Shown piece by piece: positions 7,217-16,003 of a DNA stretch of 64,000 nt (position 1 is its first letter; each line of letters begins with the position of its first letter). The position numbers were made by a program, and so were the translations under genes. Location of the stretch: positions 1-64,000 of the forward strand of contig CAVXSO010000002.1 of assembly GCA_963764465.1 (NCBI GenBank), in the 5' to 3' direction. The notes below the pieces were generated by a model, which had not been told where the DNA came from, did not search any database, and worked only from the letters and a program-made list of their open reading frames with translations. The stretch is from JAJXXT01 sp963764465. GTDB taxonomy: Bacteria; Pseudomonadota; Alphaproteobacteria; Acetobacterales; Acetobacteraceae.

Positions 7217-8560
7217 CTACACCGGCAGCGCGATGCGCGCGCGCAGACCGCCGAGCGGGCTCTTCTCCAGTATCACCTCGCCGCCATGCGCGTGCACGAT
7301 GTCGCGCGTGATGGCGAGGCCGAGCCCGGTGCCGCCCGTTCCGCTCTCGAACGGACGGAACACGCTCTCGCGCTGCTCCGGGGTGATGCCCGGTCCGTCG
7401 TCGTCCACGGCGATTTCCACCGTCGCCTCGTCGCGCTTGAGGATGGCAAGCACCACGTGGCGCGCCTGGCGCGTGGCGTTGTCCACCAGGTTGGTGAGCG
7501 CGCGCGTCATCGCGTCCGGCCGCAGCGCCACGATCGCCGGACCCACGCTGCGGTAGTCGATTTCGGGAAAGCCGCGGCGCGCACGCTCCGCCACATCGGC
7601 GAGCAGCGCGTCGAGATCGGTGGGCCGCGCCGCCTCCGCCCCCTCGCCGCGCGCGAAAGCGAGGTAGCCCGCGATCATCCGCTCCATCTCCGCGATGTCC
7701 GTCTCCATCTCGGCCACGTCTGGCTTCGCTTCCTTGCTTACCGGCAGCACCGCGAGGCCAAGGCGCAGCCGCGTGAGCGGTGTGCGCAGATCGTGCGAGA
7801 CGCCGGCCAGCATTTCCGTGCGCTGCGCGACGAAGCGGGCGATGCGCGCCTGCATGCGATTGAAGGCGATGGCGGCGGCGCGCACCTCGGCCGCGCCCTC
7901 CGGGTGGATCGGCGCCGCATCGCGCCCCTTGCCGAAGGCCTCCGCGGCGACTGCGAGGCGGCGGATCGCGCGCACCTGGTTGCGCATGAACAGCGCCGCG
8001 ATGGTGAACAGCAGCGCGCTGGAGCCAACCAGCCAGAGGACGAAGATGAAGATGGTGCCGGTGTAGAGCCGCTTGCGCGGGGCCGCGAAGCTCAGCACGC
8101 CCCGCGGCACCCGCACGCTGATCAGCACCGATTGCGGATCGGATTGCCAGTCAATCGAGTAGGGCTCGCCCAGCTGGGTCGCGAGCGCGTCATCCAGCGC
8201 CTCGGCGACCGGGCCCACGAAGGTCGGGGCGCGCGCCGCCGGCAGGTTGCTCGCGCTGCTGCTGTCGATGCGCAGCTCGAATTGCTGCCAGGCCAGATCG
8301 CGCAGATGCGCCCGCGCCGCCGGTGTCGCCGCCCGCTCCCACAGATCGGTGAACGCCGCAACCTCGCCCGCGATGGAGGTGGCGAAGCGGCGCGACACCA
8401 GGACCAGGTGGCTGCCATAGAAAATCTGCAGCGCGATCGCGAGCACCAGCACCAACGGTGCGAGGATGATGAGCAGCGACCGGCCGAGCAGGGAGCGCGG
8501 CAGGACACGTTTGACGACGCGGCTTTGCGGCGGCAGGGCGACGCGCATGAGGCGAGACAT
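7217..8560 (-). CDS. EnvZ-like sensor histidine kinase, orphan
   Basis: A 447-residue inner-membrane kinase: transmembrane helix 25-48, periplasmic domain to about 166, second helix 167-192, HAMP 193-245, H-box with His256 in AGVSHDLRTPLTRLR, N-box LTNLVDNA, and G-boxes DDDGPGI and GGTGLGLAI. This layout is that of OmpB/EnvZ kinases that phosphorylate OmpR-type regulators. No response regulator lies next to it; the gene upstream on the same strand is an unrelated unknown protein. Partner and signal cannot be read from this window. Confidence 0.92.
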   Translation of the reverse strand: MSRLMRVALPPQSRVVKRVLPRSLLGRSLLIILAPLVLVLAIALQIFYGSHLVLVSRRFATSIAGEVAAFTDLWERAATPAARAHLRDLAWQQFELRIDSSSASNLPAARAPTFVGPVAEALDDALATQLGEPYSIDWQSDPQSVLISVRVPRGVLSFAAPRKRLYTGTIFIFVLWLVGSSALLFTIAALFMRNQVRAIRRLAVAAEAFGKGRDAAPIHPEGAAEVRAAAIAFNRMQARIARFVAQRTEMLAGVSHDLRTPLTRLRLGLAVLPVSKEAKPDVAEMETDIAEMERMIAGYLAFARGEGAEAARPTDLDALLADVAERARRGFPEIDYRSVGPAIVALRPDAMTRALTNLVDNATRQARHVVLAILKRDEATVEIAVDDDGPGITPEQRESVFRPFESGTGGTGLGLAITRDIVHAHGGEVILEKSPLGGLRARIALPV

Positions 8561-8608
8561 AGCCCGGGCGCCGCGGCATGGCCACCGAGCGTCGGCGGCA
8601 ACCCTGCC

Positions 8609-9763
8609 TCAGATGGAGGACAGGATTGAGGGCGCCAGTGCCTCGGCCTTGGCCGCCGGATGGCCAGGGTTGCGGAAGCGCAGCTCACCCTCGGGCGCTG
8701 CTCCAGTCGCCGCGAAAAGTTCCAGGCGCGAGCAGCAGGAAACGGCGACCACCGCGCGCGCCTCTGGCCGGGTGAGAAATTGCCGGGCCTCGCCTTCGAT
8801 CTCGAGCCGCTCGCGCAGGCCACGCCACTCCCGCGCGTCCGTATCCTCCACCAGCACCGCGAGGATACCGGGGCGTGTGCCGGAAAGCCGCGAAGGTGCG
8901 AGCGTGGCCAGCCGGCGGTGGATCGCGGCCGCGATCTCGTCCTCCCGCCCCGCGCGCGCGGCCATCACGAGCACGCTGCCGCCAGCGTTGGTCAGTGCCA
9001 GATGCGCCTGCTCGCCAAATGCCTCGCGCATGGATCGCAGCAGTCCGTTCTCGTCGGCCTGGCTCGCCGCCAGGATCAGCGGATCGAGCCGCAGCACCGC
9101 GGCCTCGTCATGGTCGCTGCGCCGCTGGGTTGCCAGCATGTCGCGGATGCGCGCGTGCAGCGCCGGCAGCGACGTGTCCGCCGCCCGCAAGCCCTGCGGC
9201 AGGGTGAGTTTCAGCAAGTAGCGGCCAGGATGGGCCGCGAGCCAGGTCTGCAAATCCGGGTCCATCTGGTCCACCAGGCGTACCCAGGCGCCGCGGTGGA
9301 CGTCGCGCCCTTCCTCGGCGGAAACCACATCGCAGACGATCTCCGCCTCCATGCCGTCGCGCGCGATCAGCAGGTCGTGGCGCTCGCCTTCCAGTCCCGC
9401 GTAGCGCACCTCGAAGCCGCGGCCGCGCTGCAGCGCGGCGGTGCGCAGCAGGTGGAACAGCGGCACCAGCGTCGCGTCGCCCTCGAGGCTCTCGCGAACC
9501 CGCTCGCGCAGCCGCTGCCGCGCTGACTGCGGTAAGGTTCGGGCGAGCGCCACGGCTTCTTCCGCCAGGGTCGCGATTGCGCGTTCATGCGGGCGCGGCG
9601 CGACGCCGCCCGCGAGGCGGTCGAGCGTGAACTCGATCGCGTGCCTCGTAACGAGATGGCGTCCCTCGCGCCCGGCGGCGGCACAGGTACGCAGCGCATC
9701 CATCCGCGCGCGCCACGCGCGCGAACCCGCCAGGTCCAGGAAGGCGTTTGCCTGTCGTGCCAT
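8609..9763 (-). CDS. Unrecognised 384-residue protein
   Basis: I do not recognise this family. The start is the ATG at 9763 (MARQANAFLDLAG); further upstream is open frame without coding character. It is soluble, Arg/Ala/Glu-rich and without signal peptide or membrane segments. Around residues 140-180 it reads ERHDLLIARDGMEAEIVCDV, which resembles the D..E.E core of restriction-endonuclease-like folds but with Cys where the catalytic Lys would be. A second half (AVLRLDPLILAASQADENGL and GSVLVMAARAGREDEIAAAI) may be a separate domain. It lies 48 bp upstream of the orphan kinase on the same strand. Confidence 0.7.
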   Translation of the reverse strand: MARQANAFLDLAGSRAWRARMDALRTCAAAGREGRHLVTRHAIEFTLDRLAGGVAPRPHERAIATLAEEAVALARTLPQSARQRLRERVRESLEGDATLVPLFHLLRTAALQRGRGFEVRYAGLEGERHDLLIARDGMEAEIVCDVVSAEEGRDVHRGAWVRLVDQMDPDLQTWLAAHPGRYLLKLTLPQGLRAADTSLPALHARIRDMLATQRRSDHDEAAVLRLDPLILAASQADENGLLRSMREAFGEQAHLALTNAGGSVLVMAARAGREDEIAAAIHRRLATLAPSRLSGTRPGILAVLVEDTDAREWRGLRERLEIEGEARQFLTRPEARAVVAVSCCSRLELFAATGAAPEGELRFRNPGHPAAKAEALAPSILSSI

Positions 9764-9882
9764 GCCGGCGGGATTTTTGCCATCCCGGACCGGCTCGGTC
9801 CAGAGCCCCGATGGAACCTGCCGGTTATGCCCTTCGCCAATTCTGTCCGGTTGGACCGGCACAGTGCGGCCCGACGCCGGCG

Positions 9883-11685
9883 TCAGCGTACCCTGTAGAA
9901 GACCACGCGCGTCTCCTCCTGGTGTCGTTCGCGGGTGCGCACCGTCATCAGGTCCCGCCAGCTCACATACCCGACCAGCCGGCCGTCGGCGCGGGAGACC
10001 ACGGGCAGGTGGGCGGTGTTGAGTCGCATCATCCTCTCCGCGAGCTGGTCGGCGTACTCGTCCGGGAAGGCGACGTGCCGCCGGTAACGCCCCAGCAACG
10101 TGCCGAGCGTCGCGTGCCGATGCTCCCCGGCGCGACGCCAGGCCAGCACCCGTGGCGGATCGACGATGCCGAGCGGTCTGCCTGACTCGTCCAGCACCGG
10201 AAAGCTCGGATGCCTTGTCGCGGCGTCGGTGAGGTGCGCGGCCACCTGGTGCAGCGTCATCGTCGCCGGCAAGGTCTCGACCTCGGTCACCATGATGTCG
10301 GCGACCCTGGTGATGGTGAACGGATCGACCCGGTATTCGCGCTCCAGGTGATGCCCGCGCCGCGCCACCTTCTCGGTCAGGATCGAGCGGCGCATCAGCA
10401 GCACCGTCACCAGGTGGGCGGTGGCGCAGGCGGCGATCAGCGGCAGCAGCACGTGCGTGTTGCCGGTGAGCTCGACGGCGAAGAACGTGGCCGTGAGCGG
10501 TGAGCGCATCGTCCCCCCCATGGTCGCGCACATCGCCAGCAGCGGCCAGAAACCAGGGCTCGCCGCAGGCAGGAACGGCGTTGCCACCGCGCCCAGCGCG
10601 CCGCCGATGATCAGCAGCGGCGCCAGCACGCCACCGGAGGTGCCGGAGCCGAGCGCCACACCCCAGATGACACCCTTTACCGCCAGCAGCAGCAGCGCCG
10701 AGGCGGGTGGCATGCCGCCGCGGAGCATGAGGCCGATCACCGGATAGCCGACGCCCAGCGCGCGCGGGTCGATGAGCCCGCCAATGCCCACGACAGCGCC
10801 GCCGAACACCGGCCACCACATCCAATGGATCGGCAGCTTCTCGAAGAAATCCTCGCACGCGTAGACCAGCCTGGTGAGCAATCCCGAGAGCAGACCGGCG
10901 CCGAGCCCGGCCGCGCACCAGAGCAGTGCGGCGGCAAGCGAGAGCGGCATGCCGCCCGAAAAGGGAAACAGCGGGTTCGGCATGCCGAGCGCGTTACGTC
11001 CAACCTCCGCCGTGATGGCCGCGGCCACCACGGGGATGAAGCTGCGCGGCGACCACTCGAACAGCAGCAACTCCACCGCGAGCAGCACCGCCGCGATCGG
11101 CGTGCCGAACACCGCGGTCATACCCGCGGCCGCGCCGGCGACCAGAAGCGTTTTTCGCTCGGCATCGGTGACCGGGAGGAGCTGCGCGAGCAGCGAACCG
11201 ACCGCCCCGCCGGTCATGATGATCGGTCCCTCGGCGCCGAACGGGCCCCCGGTGCCGATCGAAATCGCCGAGGACAGCGGCTTCAGGATCGCAACCTTGA
11301 GCGAGAGCCGCGAGCGGCCAAGCAGGATCGCTTCCAGTGCTTCGGGAATGCCATGGCCGCGGATCCTGTCGCTGCCGTAACGAGCCATGAGGCCGATCAC
11401 AAGCGCGCCGCCCACCGGAACGAAAACCGCGAGGACACCGAGCGGCGAGCGCGCAAGATCCGGCATGGCGGTCGCGGCACGGCCGAAATAGGCGAGGTTG
11501 GTGGCAAGCCCGATGAGCTTCAGCAGCAGGACGCCCGCGAGCAGGCCCGCGAACCCGACGACGACGGCGATGGCCGCGATCAGCAGCACGCGCGGGCTGG
11601 TGCGGAAATCGCCGAGATGGCGTACGCCGGCGGCGCCGGGCGCAGGCGCGGTGTCGGTGGTCGTGCCCGACCCGGGGCCCGACAT
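9883..11685 (-). CDS. ClC-family chloride channel/antiporter with two CBS domains
   Basis: A 600-residue protein with the ClC core (GTGGPFGAEGPIIMTGG carrying the gating-type Glu, and GTSGGVLAPLLIIGGALG) followed by paired CBS domains (VADIMVTEVETLPATMTL and AHLPVVSRADGRLVGYVS) that usually bind adenine nucleotides. It moves chloride, often with H+ exchange. The start at 11685 is preferred over 11790 because a convincing promoter lies between them. A MarR regulator is transcribed divergently. Confidence 0.9.
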   Translation of the reverse strand: MSGPGSGTTTDTAPAPGAAGVRHLGDFRTSPRVLLIAAIAVVVGFAGLLAGVLLLKLIGLATNLAYFGRAATAMPDLARSPLGVLAVFVPVGGALVIGLMARYGSDRIRGHGIPEALEAILLGRSRLSLKVAILKPLSSAISIGTGGPFGAEGPIIMTGGAVGSLLAQLLPVTDAERKTLLVAGAAAGMTAVFGTPIAAVLLAVELLLFEWSPRSFIPVVAAAITAEVGRNALGMPNPLFPFSGGMPLSLAAALLWCAAGLGAGLLSGLLTRLVYACEDFFEKLPIHWMWWPVFGGAVVGIGGLIDPRALGVGYPVIGLMLRGGMPPASALLLLAVKGVIWGVALGSGTSGGVLAPLLIIGGALGAVATPFLPAASPGFWPLLAMCATMGGTMRSPLTATFFAVELTGNTHVLLPLIAACATAHLVTVLLMRRSILTEKVARRGHHLEREYRVDPFTITRVADIMVTEVETLPATMTLHQVAAHLTDAATRHPSFPVLDESGRPLGIVDPPRVLAWRRAGEHRHATLGTLLGRYRRHVAFPDEYADQLAERMMRLNTAHLPVVSRADGRLVGYVSWRDLMTVRTRERHQEETRVVFYRVR

Positions 11686-11746
11686 TGGCGGGCGGGGGTT
11701 GGTTGCGGCGTCCAATGGCTTGCCTCGATGTTCCGGGGCGGCCGGC

Positions 11747-11774
11747 GTTACATCGTAATACGATATATAGTCAA
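11747..11774 (-). promoter_or_regulatory. Promoter of the ClC gene with a MarR-type palindrome in the spacer
   Basis: On the minus strand TTGACT (11774-11769), a 16-bp spacer and TGTAAC (11752-11747) form a promoter 62 bp before the channel ATG. The spacer holds ATCGTA-A-TACGAT (11752-11764), a 13-bp inverted repeat with 6-bp arms. MarR proteins bind such palindromes and block RNA polymerase, and the divergent neighbour is a MarR gene starting at 11789. Confidence 0.6.
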
Positions 11775-11788
11775 GCAGGGGGCATCGC

Positions 11789-12217
11789 ATGACGGAGCGG
11801 CTGGCACGGCGGCTGGAGGCACGCGACTACCGGATGCTGGCGGATTTCCGCTATGCGATGCGCCGGTTCCTGCGCTTCAGCGAGGCTGCCGCGCGTGAGG
11901 CCGGGCTCACCCCGCAGCAGCACCAGTTGCTGCTTGCCATCAAGGGATTTCCCGGTGGGGTGGCGCCGACGGTGGGCGACGTCGCGGAGCGCCTTGGCGT
12001 CCGCCACCACAGCGCCGTGGAGCTGGCGCAGCGACTGGAGGAGGCAGGGCTGCTCGCGCGCGCGCACGACGAGCAGGACCGCAGGCGGGTGCACCTGCGG
12101 CTGACGGCGGAAGCGGAGCAGCGGCTGGCCGGGCTCTCGCAATCGCATTTGCGCGAGCTGCGCCGGTTGCGTCCGGTGCTGGCGGAACTGGTCGAGGCGG
12201 TCGGCGACGACGCCTAG
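11789..12217 (+). CDS. MarR-family transcriptional regulator
   Basis: A 142-residue winged-helix regulator: N-terminal dimerisation helix (DYRMLADFRYAMRRFLRFSE), recognition region TVGDVAERLGVRHHSAVELAQRLEEAGLL and wing ARAHDEQDRRRVHLRLT. AGGGGG lies 6 bp before the ATG. It is divergent from the ClC gene and close to a palindrome in that promoter, so it probably represses the channel and itself. Its effector is unknown. Its 3' end overlaps the convergent acyl-CoA synthetase gene by 4 bp. Confidence 0.9.
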   Translation: MTERLARRLEARDYRMLADFRYAMRRFLRFSEAAAREAGLTPQQHQLLLAIKGFPGGVAPTVGDVAERLGVRHHSAVELAQRLEEAGLLARAHDEQDRRRVHLRLTAEAEQRLAGLSQSHLRELRRLRPVLAELVEAVGDDA

Positions 12218-13839
12218 CCCGCGGCGCGGCGGCGCAGCTCGTATTTCTGGATCTTGCCGGTGGAGGTTTTCGGCAGCCCACCGAAGGTGACGTGCCGCGG
12301 CACCTTGTAGCGCGCGAGGTGCTCGCGGCAGAACGCGATCACGTCAGCGGCGGAGAGGGTCTCCTCGCGCCCCGGCTTCGGCGTGACAAAGGCATGCGGT
12401 ACCTCGCCCCAGTGCGCGTCCGGATGCGCCACCACCGCCGCCTCCATGATGTCCGGATGGCGGAACAGCACCTCCTCCACCTCGAGGGAGGAAATGTTCT
12501 CTCCGCCGGAAATGATGATGTCCTTCGAGCGATCGCGGATCTCGATGTAGCTGTCGGGATGGATCACGCCGAGATCGCCGGTGTGGAACCAGCCCCCGGC
12601 GAAAGCCGCTTCCGTGGCCGCGGGATTCTTGAGGTAGCCCTTCATCACCGTGTTGCCGCGCAGCATCAGCTCGCCCATCGTCGCGCCGTCCTGGGGCACG
12701 CGTTGCATGTCCGCGGCCATCACGGTCGCGTCCTCGAGCATGTGGGTCGGCACGCCCTGGCGGGAGGTGAAGCGTGCGCGGTCCTCCACGCTCATCTCTG
12801 CCACACCTGGCTGCCAGGCGCAGAACGTGGCCGGTCCATAGACCTCGGTGAGGCCGTAGAGATGCATAACCTCGAAGCCGAGCGCCTCCATCCCCGCGAT
12901 CACCGCGGTCGGGGGCGCTGCACCGCCGGTCGCAATCCTCACCTTGCGCGAGAGGCCGCGGCGCACGCCCTCCGGCGCATGGATCAGCATCGTCATCACC
13001 ACCGGTGCGCCGCAGAGATGCGTGACGCCTTCCTGCTCGATCAGTGGGAAGATCAGTGCGGGATCAACCCGCCGCAGGCAGACATGCGTGCCCCCCGCGA
13101 GGGTCACGCCCCAGGTGTAGGTCCAGCCGTTGCAATGGAACATCGGCAGCGTCCAGAGATAGACGCTCTCCGTCGTGACGCCAAAGCCCAGCACGTTGGC
13201 GACCGCGTTCAAGTGCGCGCCGCGATGATGGCAGACCACACCCTTCGGGTCGCCCGTGGTGCCGGAGGTGTAGCCGAGAGAAATCGCGTCCCACTCGTCG
13301 CGCGGAAGGTTCACGGGAAATTCGGGATCGCCGTCGGCGAGGAACGCCTCGTACTCGACGCCGCCCACTGGCGGGTTGGGCGGCGCGGCCGCGTCGGCGA
13401 TGTCGATGACGTATGGCTTCGTCGTCGCCATCGCCAGCGCGGTTGCGGCGAGCGGGGCGAGCTCCTGGTCGACCAGCAACACGCGCGCCTCGGAATGATC
13501 CAGAATGAAGGCGATTGTCGCGGCATCGAGCCGCGTGTTGATGGCGCAGATCACGCCGCCGGTCATCGGGATCGCGTAATGCGCCTCCAGCATCGCCGGG
13601 ATGTTCGGCGCCAGCACCGCCACCGTGTCGCCGCGCCCGATGCCGCGCGCCGCCAGCGCCGAGGCGAAGCGGCGGCAGCGCTCCAGCATCGCGGCATAGG
13701 TGAAGCGACGCGCCCCGTGCACCACGGCCGTGCGGCCGGGCCACACCCGCGCGGAGTGGGCGAGGAAGGATATCGGCGACAGTGATGCGAAGTTCGCCGG
13801 GTTCCGGTCGAGGCCGATATCGAAGATCGTGTTGGGCAT
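12214..13839 (-). CDS. Acyl-CoA synthetase (AMP-binding family)
   Basis: A 541-residue ANL-superfamily ligase that activates a carboxylic acid to acyl-AMP and then acyl-CoA. The P-loop YTSGTTGDPKG is at 190-200, the YGLTE(V) motif near the middle, WFHTGDLG in the hinge region, and the C-terminal lysine motif PKTSTGKIQKYELR. Best resemblance is to medium-chain or aryl/short-chain acyl-CoA synthetases; the substrate is not predictable. It is followed on the same strand 61 bp away by a separately started upstream gene and has its own start codon after that gap. Confidence 0.9.
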   Translation of the reverse strand: MPNTIFDIGLDRNPANFASLSPISFLAHSARVWPGRTAVVHGARRFTYAAMLERCRRFASALAARGIGRGDTVAVLAPNIPAMLEAHYAIPMTGGVICAINTRLDAATIAFILDHSEARVLLVDQELAPLAATALAMATTKPYVIDIADAAAPPNPPVGGVEYEAFLADGDPEFPVNLPRDEWDAISLGYTSGTTGDPKGVVCHHRGAHLNAVANVLGFGVTTESVYLWTLPMFHCNGWTYTWGVTLAGGTHVCLRRVDPALIFPLIEQEGVTHLCGAPVVMTMLIHAPEGVRRGLSRKVRIATGGAAPPTAVIAGMEALGFEVMHLYGLTEVYGPATFCAWQPGVAEMSVEDRARFTSRQGVPTHMLEDATVMAADMQRVPQDGATMGELMLRGNTVMKGYLKNPAATEAAFAGGWFHTGDLGVIHPDSYIEIRDRSKDIIISGGENISSLEVEEVLFRHPDIMEAAVVAHPDAHWGEVPHAFVTPKPGREETLSAADVIAFCREHLARYKVPRHVTFGGLPKTSTGKIQKYELRRRAAG

Positions 13840-13900
13840 GGGCGCTTCCCCGCGGTCCTGGTTGGAGGCAAGGGAAACGGAACCCGGCCTGAAAGCAAGT

Positions 13901-15136
13901 TCAGGCGAGGTGCAGCGTCGCCGCGGGCCGATGGAAGCTTTCCCGCCCGCCCTTGATGCCCCAGCGCGGCTCAGCCAGCGCCGCGATCGCTTCTGCCGCG
14001 TGCGTCGCGTCCAGTGCCACGAGGTCCGCCTGGTTGCCGGGCGCGATGCCGTAGCCAGGCAGGTTCATCAGCCGCGCCGCCTCGTGCGTCACCATGCCGA
14101 GGCAGGCCGCCAGCGCCTCCGGCGTCGCGACCTGGCAGACATTGGCATAGAGATTGGCCATGCGGACCAGTGACGCGTCGCCATAGGGTGTGAACGGGTT
14201 CAGCACGTTGTTGGTGGCGACCGAGCACGTCACCCCCGCCGCGCGCAGCGTCTCCGCGGAGGCAACGCCGCGCGGCACAGCGTGTGTAATGCCGCGCCCC
14301 ATCAGGAAGAGATCAGTCGCCGGCAGGATTGTCACCGCGATGCCCGCGTCCGCAAGGCGTTTGGCCAGGGCGGCGTGGCGTGCCGGCGGCAGGTAGCTCA
14401 GCTGCGTCATGTGTCCCACGGTCACCCGCCCGCCGCGCTTGTATCGTCGCGTCTGGTGGATCACCTCGCCGATGTTCATGGCCCGCGTGCCCTCCGCCAG
14501 ATCGAGATGCATGTCGATCTCGGCATCAAATTCGCGGGCGAGGCGGAAGATCGTCGCGATATGCGCGCGCGGGTCGCTGTCGCAGTAGGGTGCGGCGCCG
14601 ATCACCCGCACCCCTCGCGCCAGCGCCGCGCGCAGCAGCGCCTCCGTCCCCGGCCGGTTGTGGATGCCCTCTTGCGGAAACACGCAGGTCTCGACGTCCA
14701 CCAGATGCGCATGCGCCCTTGCCACCGCCTCGACGGCATCGAGGCCTATCAGCCCGATGCCGGGATCGAGCTCCACATGCGTGCGCACGTGCTGCGTGCC
14801 ATGCCCGATCGCGCGGCGCAGCGTCGCGGTGGCCCGGGCGGTGATGTCCTCCGGCGTAAAACCCGCCTTGGCCCGCGCCGTCTGCGCCACGGCTTCCGCG
14901 AGCGTGCCGTGGTGGATCGCGCAGCGGCCCATGATGCAGCATTTGTCGAGGTGCAGGTGGGTCTCCACCAGGCCGGGCACCACCAGCATGCCCGCGGCGT
15001 CGAGGTGCGGCGCGTCCGTCACCAGGCGCCGTTCCACCGCGGCGATCCGCCCGGAGGCGATGCCGATGTCGAACAGCCCCTCCCGCCCCTGCAGCCTGGC
15101 GCGGGCGACGACACGGTCGAGTGGTTGGGACGGCAT
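13901..15136 (-). CDS. Cytosine-deaminase-like amidohydrolase
   Basis: A 411-residue metal-dependent hydrolase of the amidohydrolase superfamily, nearest to CodA/cytosine deaminase. Metal motifs: VETHLHLDKC, then EIDMHLDLAEGT and VGHMTQLSYLP, then the aspartate region ATNNVLNPFTPYG. AGGAG 9 bp before the ATG at 15136 sets the start. It would deaminate or open a heterocyclic amine ring; the related family includes enzymes for other pyrimidines and triazines. It is divergent, with only a 33-bp gap, from an arylformamidase-like gene. Confidence 0.82.
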   Translation of the reverse strand: MPSQPLDRVVARARLQGREGLFDIGIASGRIAAVERRLVTDAPHLDAAGMLVVPGLVETHLHLDKCCIMGRCAIHHGTLAEAVAQTARAKAGFTPEDITARATATLRRAIGHGTQHVRTHVELDPGIGLIGLDAVEAVARAHAHLVDVETCVFPQEGIHNRPGTEALLRAALARGVRVIGAAPYCDSDPRAHIATIFRLAREFDAEIDMHLDLAEGTRAMNIGEVIHQTRRYKRGGRVTVGHMTQLSYLPPARHAALAKRLADAGIAVTILPATDLFLMGRGITHAVPRGVASAETLRAAGVTCSVATNNVLNPFTPYGDASLVRMANLYANVCQVATPEALAACLGMVTHEAARLMNLPGYGIAPGNQADLVALDATHAAEAIAALAEPRWGIKGGRESFHRPAATLHLA

Positions 15137-15169
15137 GCGGTCTTTCTCCTTGCGTGGTAGCGTCGCGGC

Positions 15170-16003
15170 ATGGATCACGAACCCGCTCTCGAGGACCCCG
15201 CGCTGGAAGCGGAATACAACAACCGCGCCAAGGTGCCCGGCCATCCCGCCATCATCGCCCGCTGGCAGGCGGACGCCGCCGCCTTCCGCGCCACCTGGAC
15301 CCAGGCCGAGACCGGCATTGCCTATGGTCCCACCGAGCGCACGAAGCTCGACCTGTTCTGGCCGAACGAGCGGCGGGACGCGCGCATCGCTCTCTTCATC
15401 CACGGCGGCTACTGGCAGGGCATGGACCGTGCCTTCTCCAGCCACCTGGCGCGCGGTCTGCTCGCGCATGGTGTTGCGGTGGCGATGCCGTCCTACGATC
15501 TTTGCCCCAACGTCACGATGGCGTTCATCGTCGAGCAACTGCGTGTCTGCGCCGGCTTCCTCGCCCGGCGCCACGGCAAAACGTTGCTCGCCATGGGCCA
15601 TTCCGCGGGCGGGCACCTCGCGGCGATGATCATGGGGGCGGACTGGGCCGAGCGCGGCATCGACGTGCACCCGGCGCCCAACGCGCTCGCAATTTCCGGC
15701 CTGTTCGATCTGGCGCCACTGGTGCGCACCAGCATCAACCGTCCGCTGCGCATGGACGAGGCGGAAGCGCGTGCCCTTTCGCCGCTGCTGCTGCCGGCCC
15801 CGGGAGGGCGCATCCATGCCGTCGTCGGCGAGTTCGAGGGCGCAGAATATGCGCGGCAGTCCCGCGATATCGCCGCGGCCTGGGGTGGCACGTGGGAGGT
15901 CTTGCACGGCCACGATCATTTCACCATCGTCTCGGACCTCGCGAACCCGGAAAGCAGGGTCGTGCGCAAGGCGCTGGAGCTGATGCCGAGGGAGACGGGC
16001 TGA
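15170..16003 (+). CDS. Alpha/beta hydrolase, arylformamidase/esterase-like
   Basis: A 277-residue serine hydrolase with oxyanion motif HGGYWQ (78-83), nucleophile elbow GHSAGG (Ser145) and a late HDHF motif supplying the histidine. The EYNNRA..P N-terminus matches KynB-like arylformamidases and related amide or carbamate hydrolases. It abuts an FAD monooxygenase with no gap (stop 16003, next ATG 16004), so the two are co-translated. With the deaminase-like gene opposite, it suggests breakdown of an aromatic or heterocyclic compound; the substrate is unknown. Confidence 0.85.
   Translation: MDHEPALEDPALEAEYNNRAKVPGHPAIIARWQADAAAFRATWTQAETGIAYGPTERTKLDLFWPNERRDARIALFIHGGYWQGMDRAFSSHLARGLLAHGVAVAMPSYDLCPNVTMAFIVEQLRVCAGFLARRHGKTLLAMGHSAGGHLAAMIMGADWAERGIDVHPAPNALAISGLFDLAPLVRTSINRPLRMDEAEARALSPLLLPAPGGRIHAVVGEFEGAEYARQSRDIAAAWGGTWEVLHGHDHFTIVSDLANPESRVVRKALELMPRETG

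Noticed and set aside
8609..10918. 769-codon frame extending the unknown protein
   Set aside because: Beyond ATG 9763 the frame is the shadow of the ClC gene, with Arg-rich nonsense composition.
11685..11790. ClC start at 11790 overlapping the MarR start
   Set aside because: It would place the promoter and palindrome inside the coding region; ATG 11685 fits the predicted transcript.
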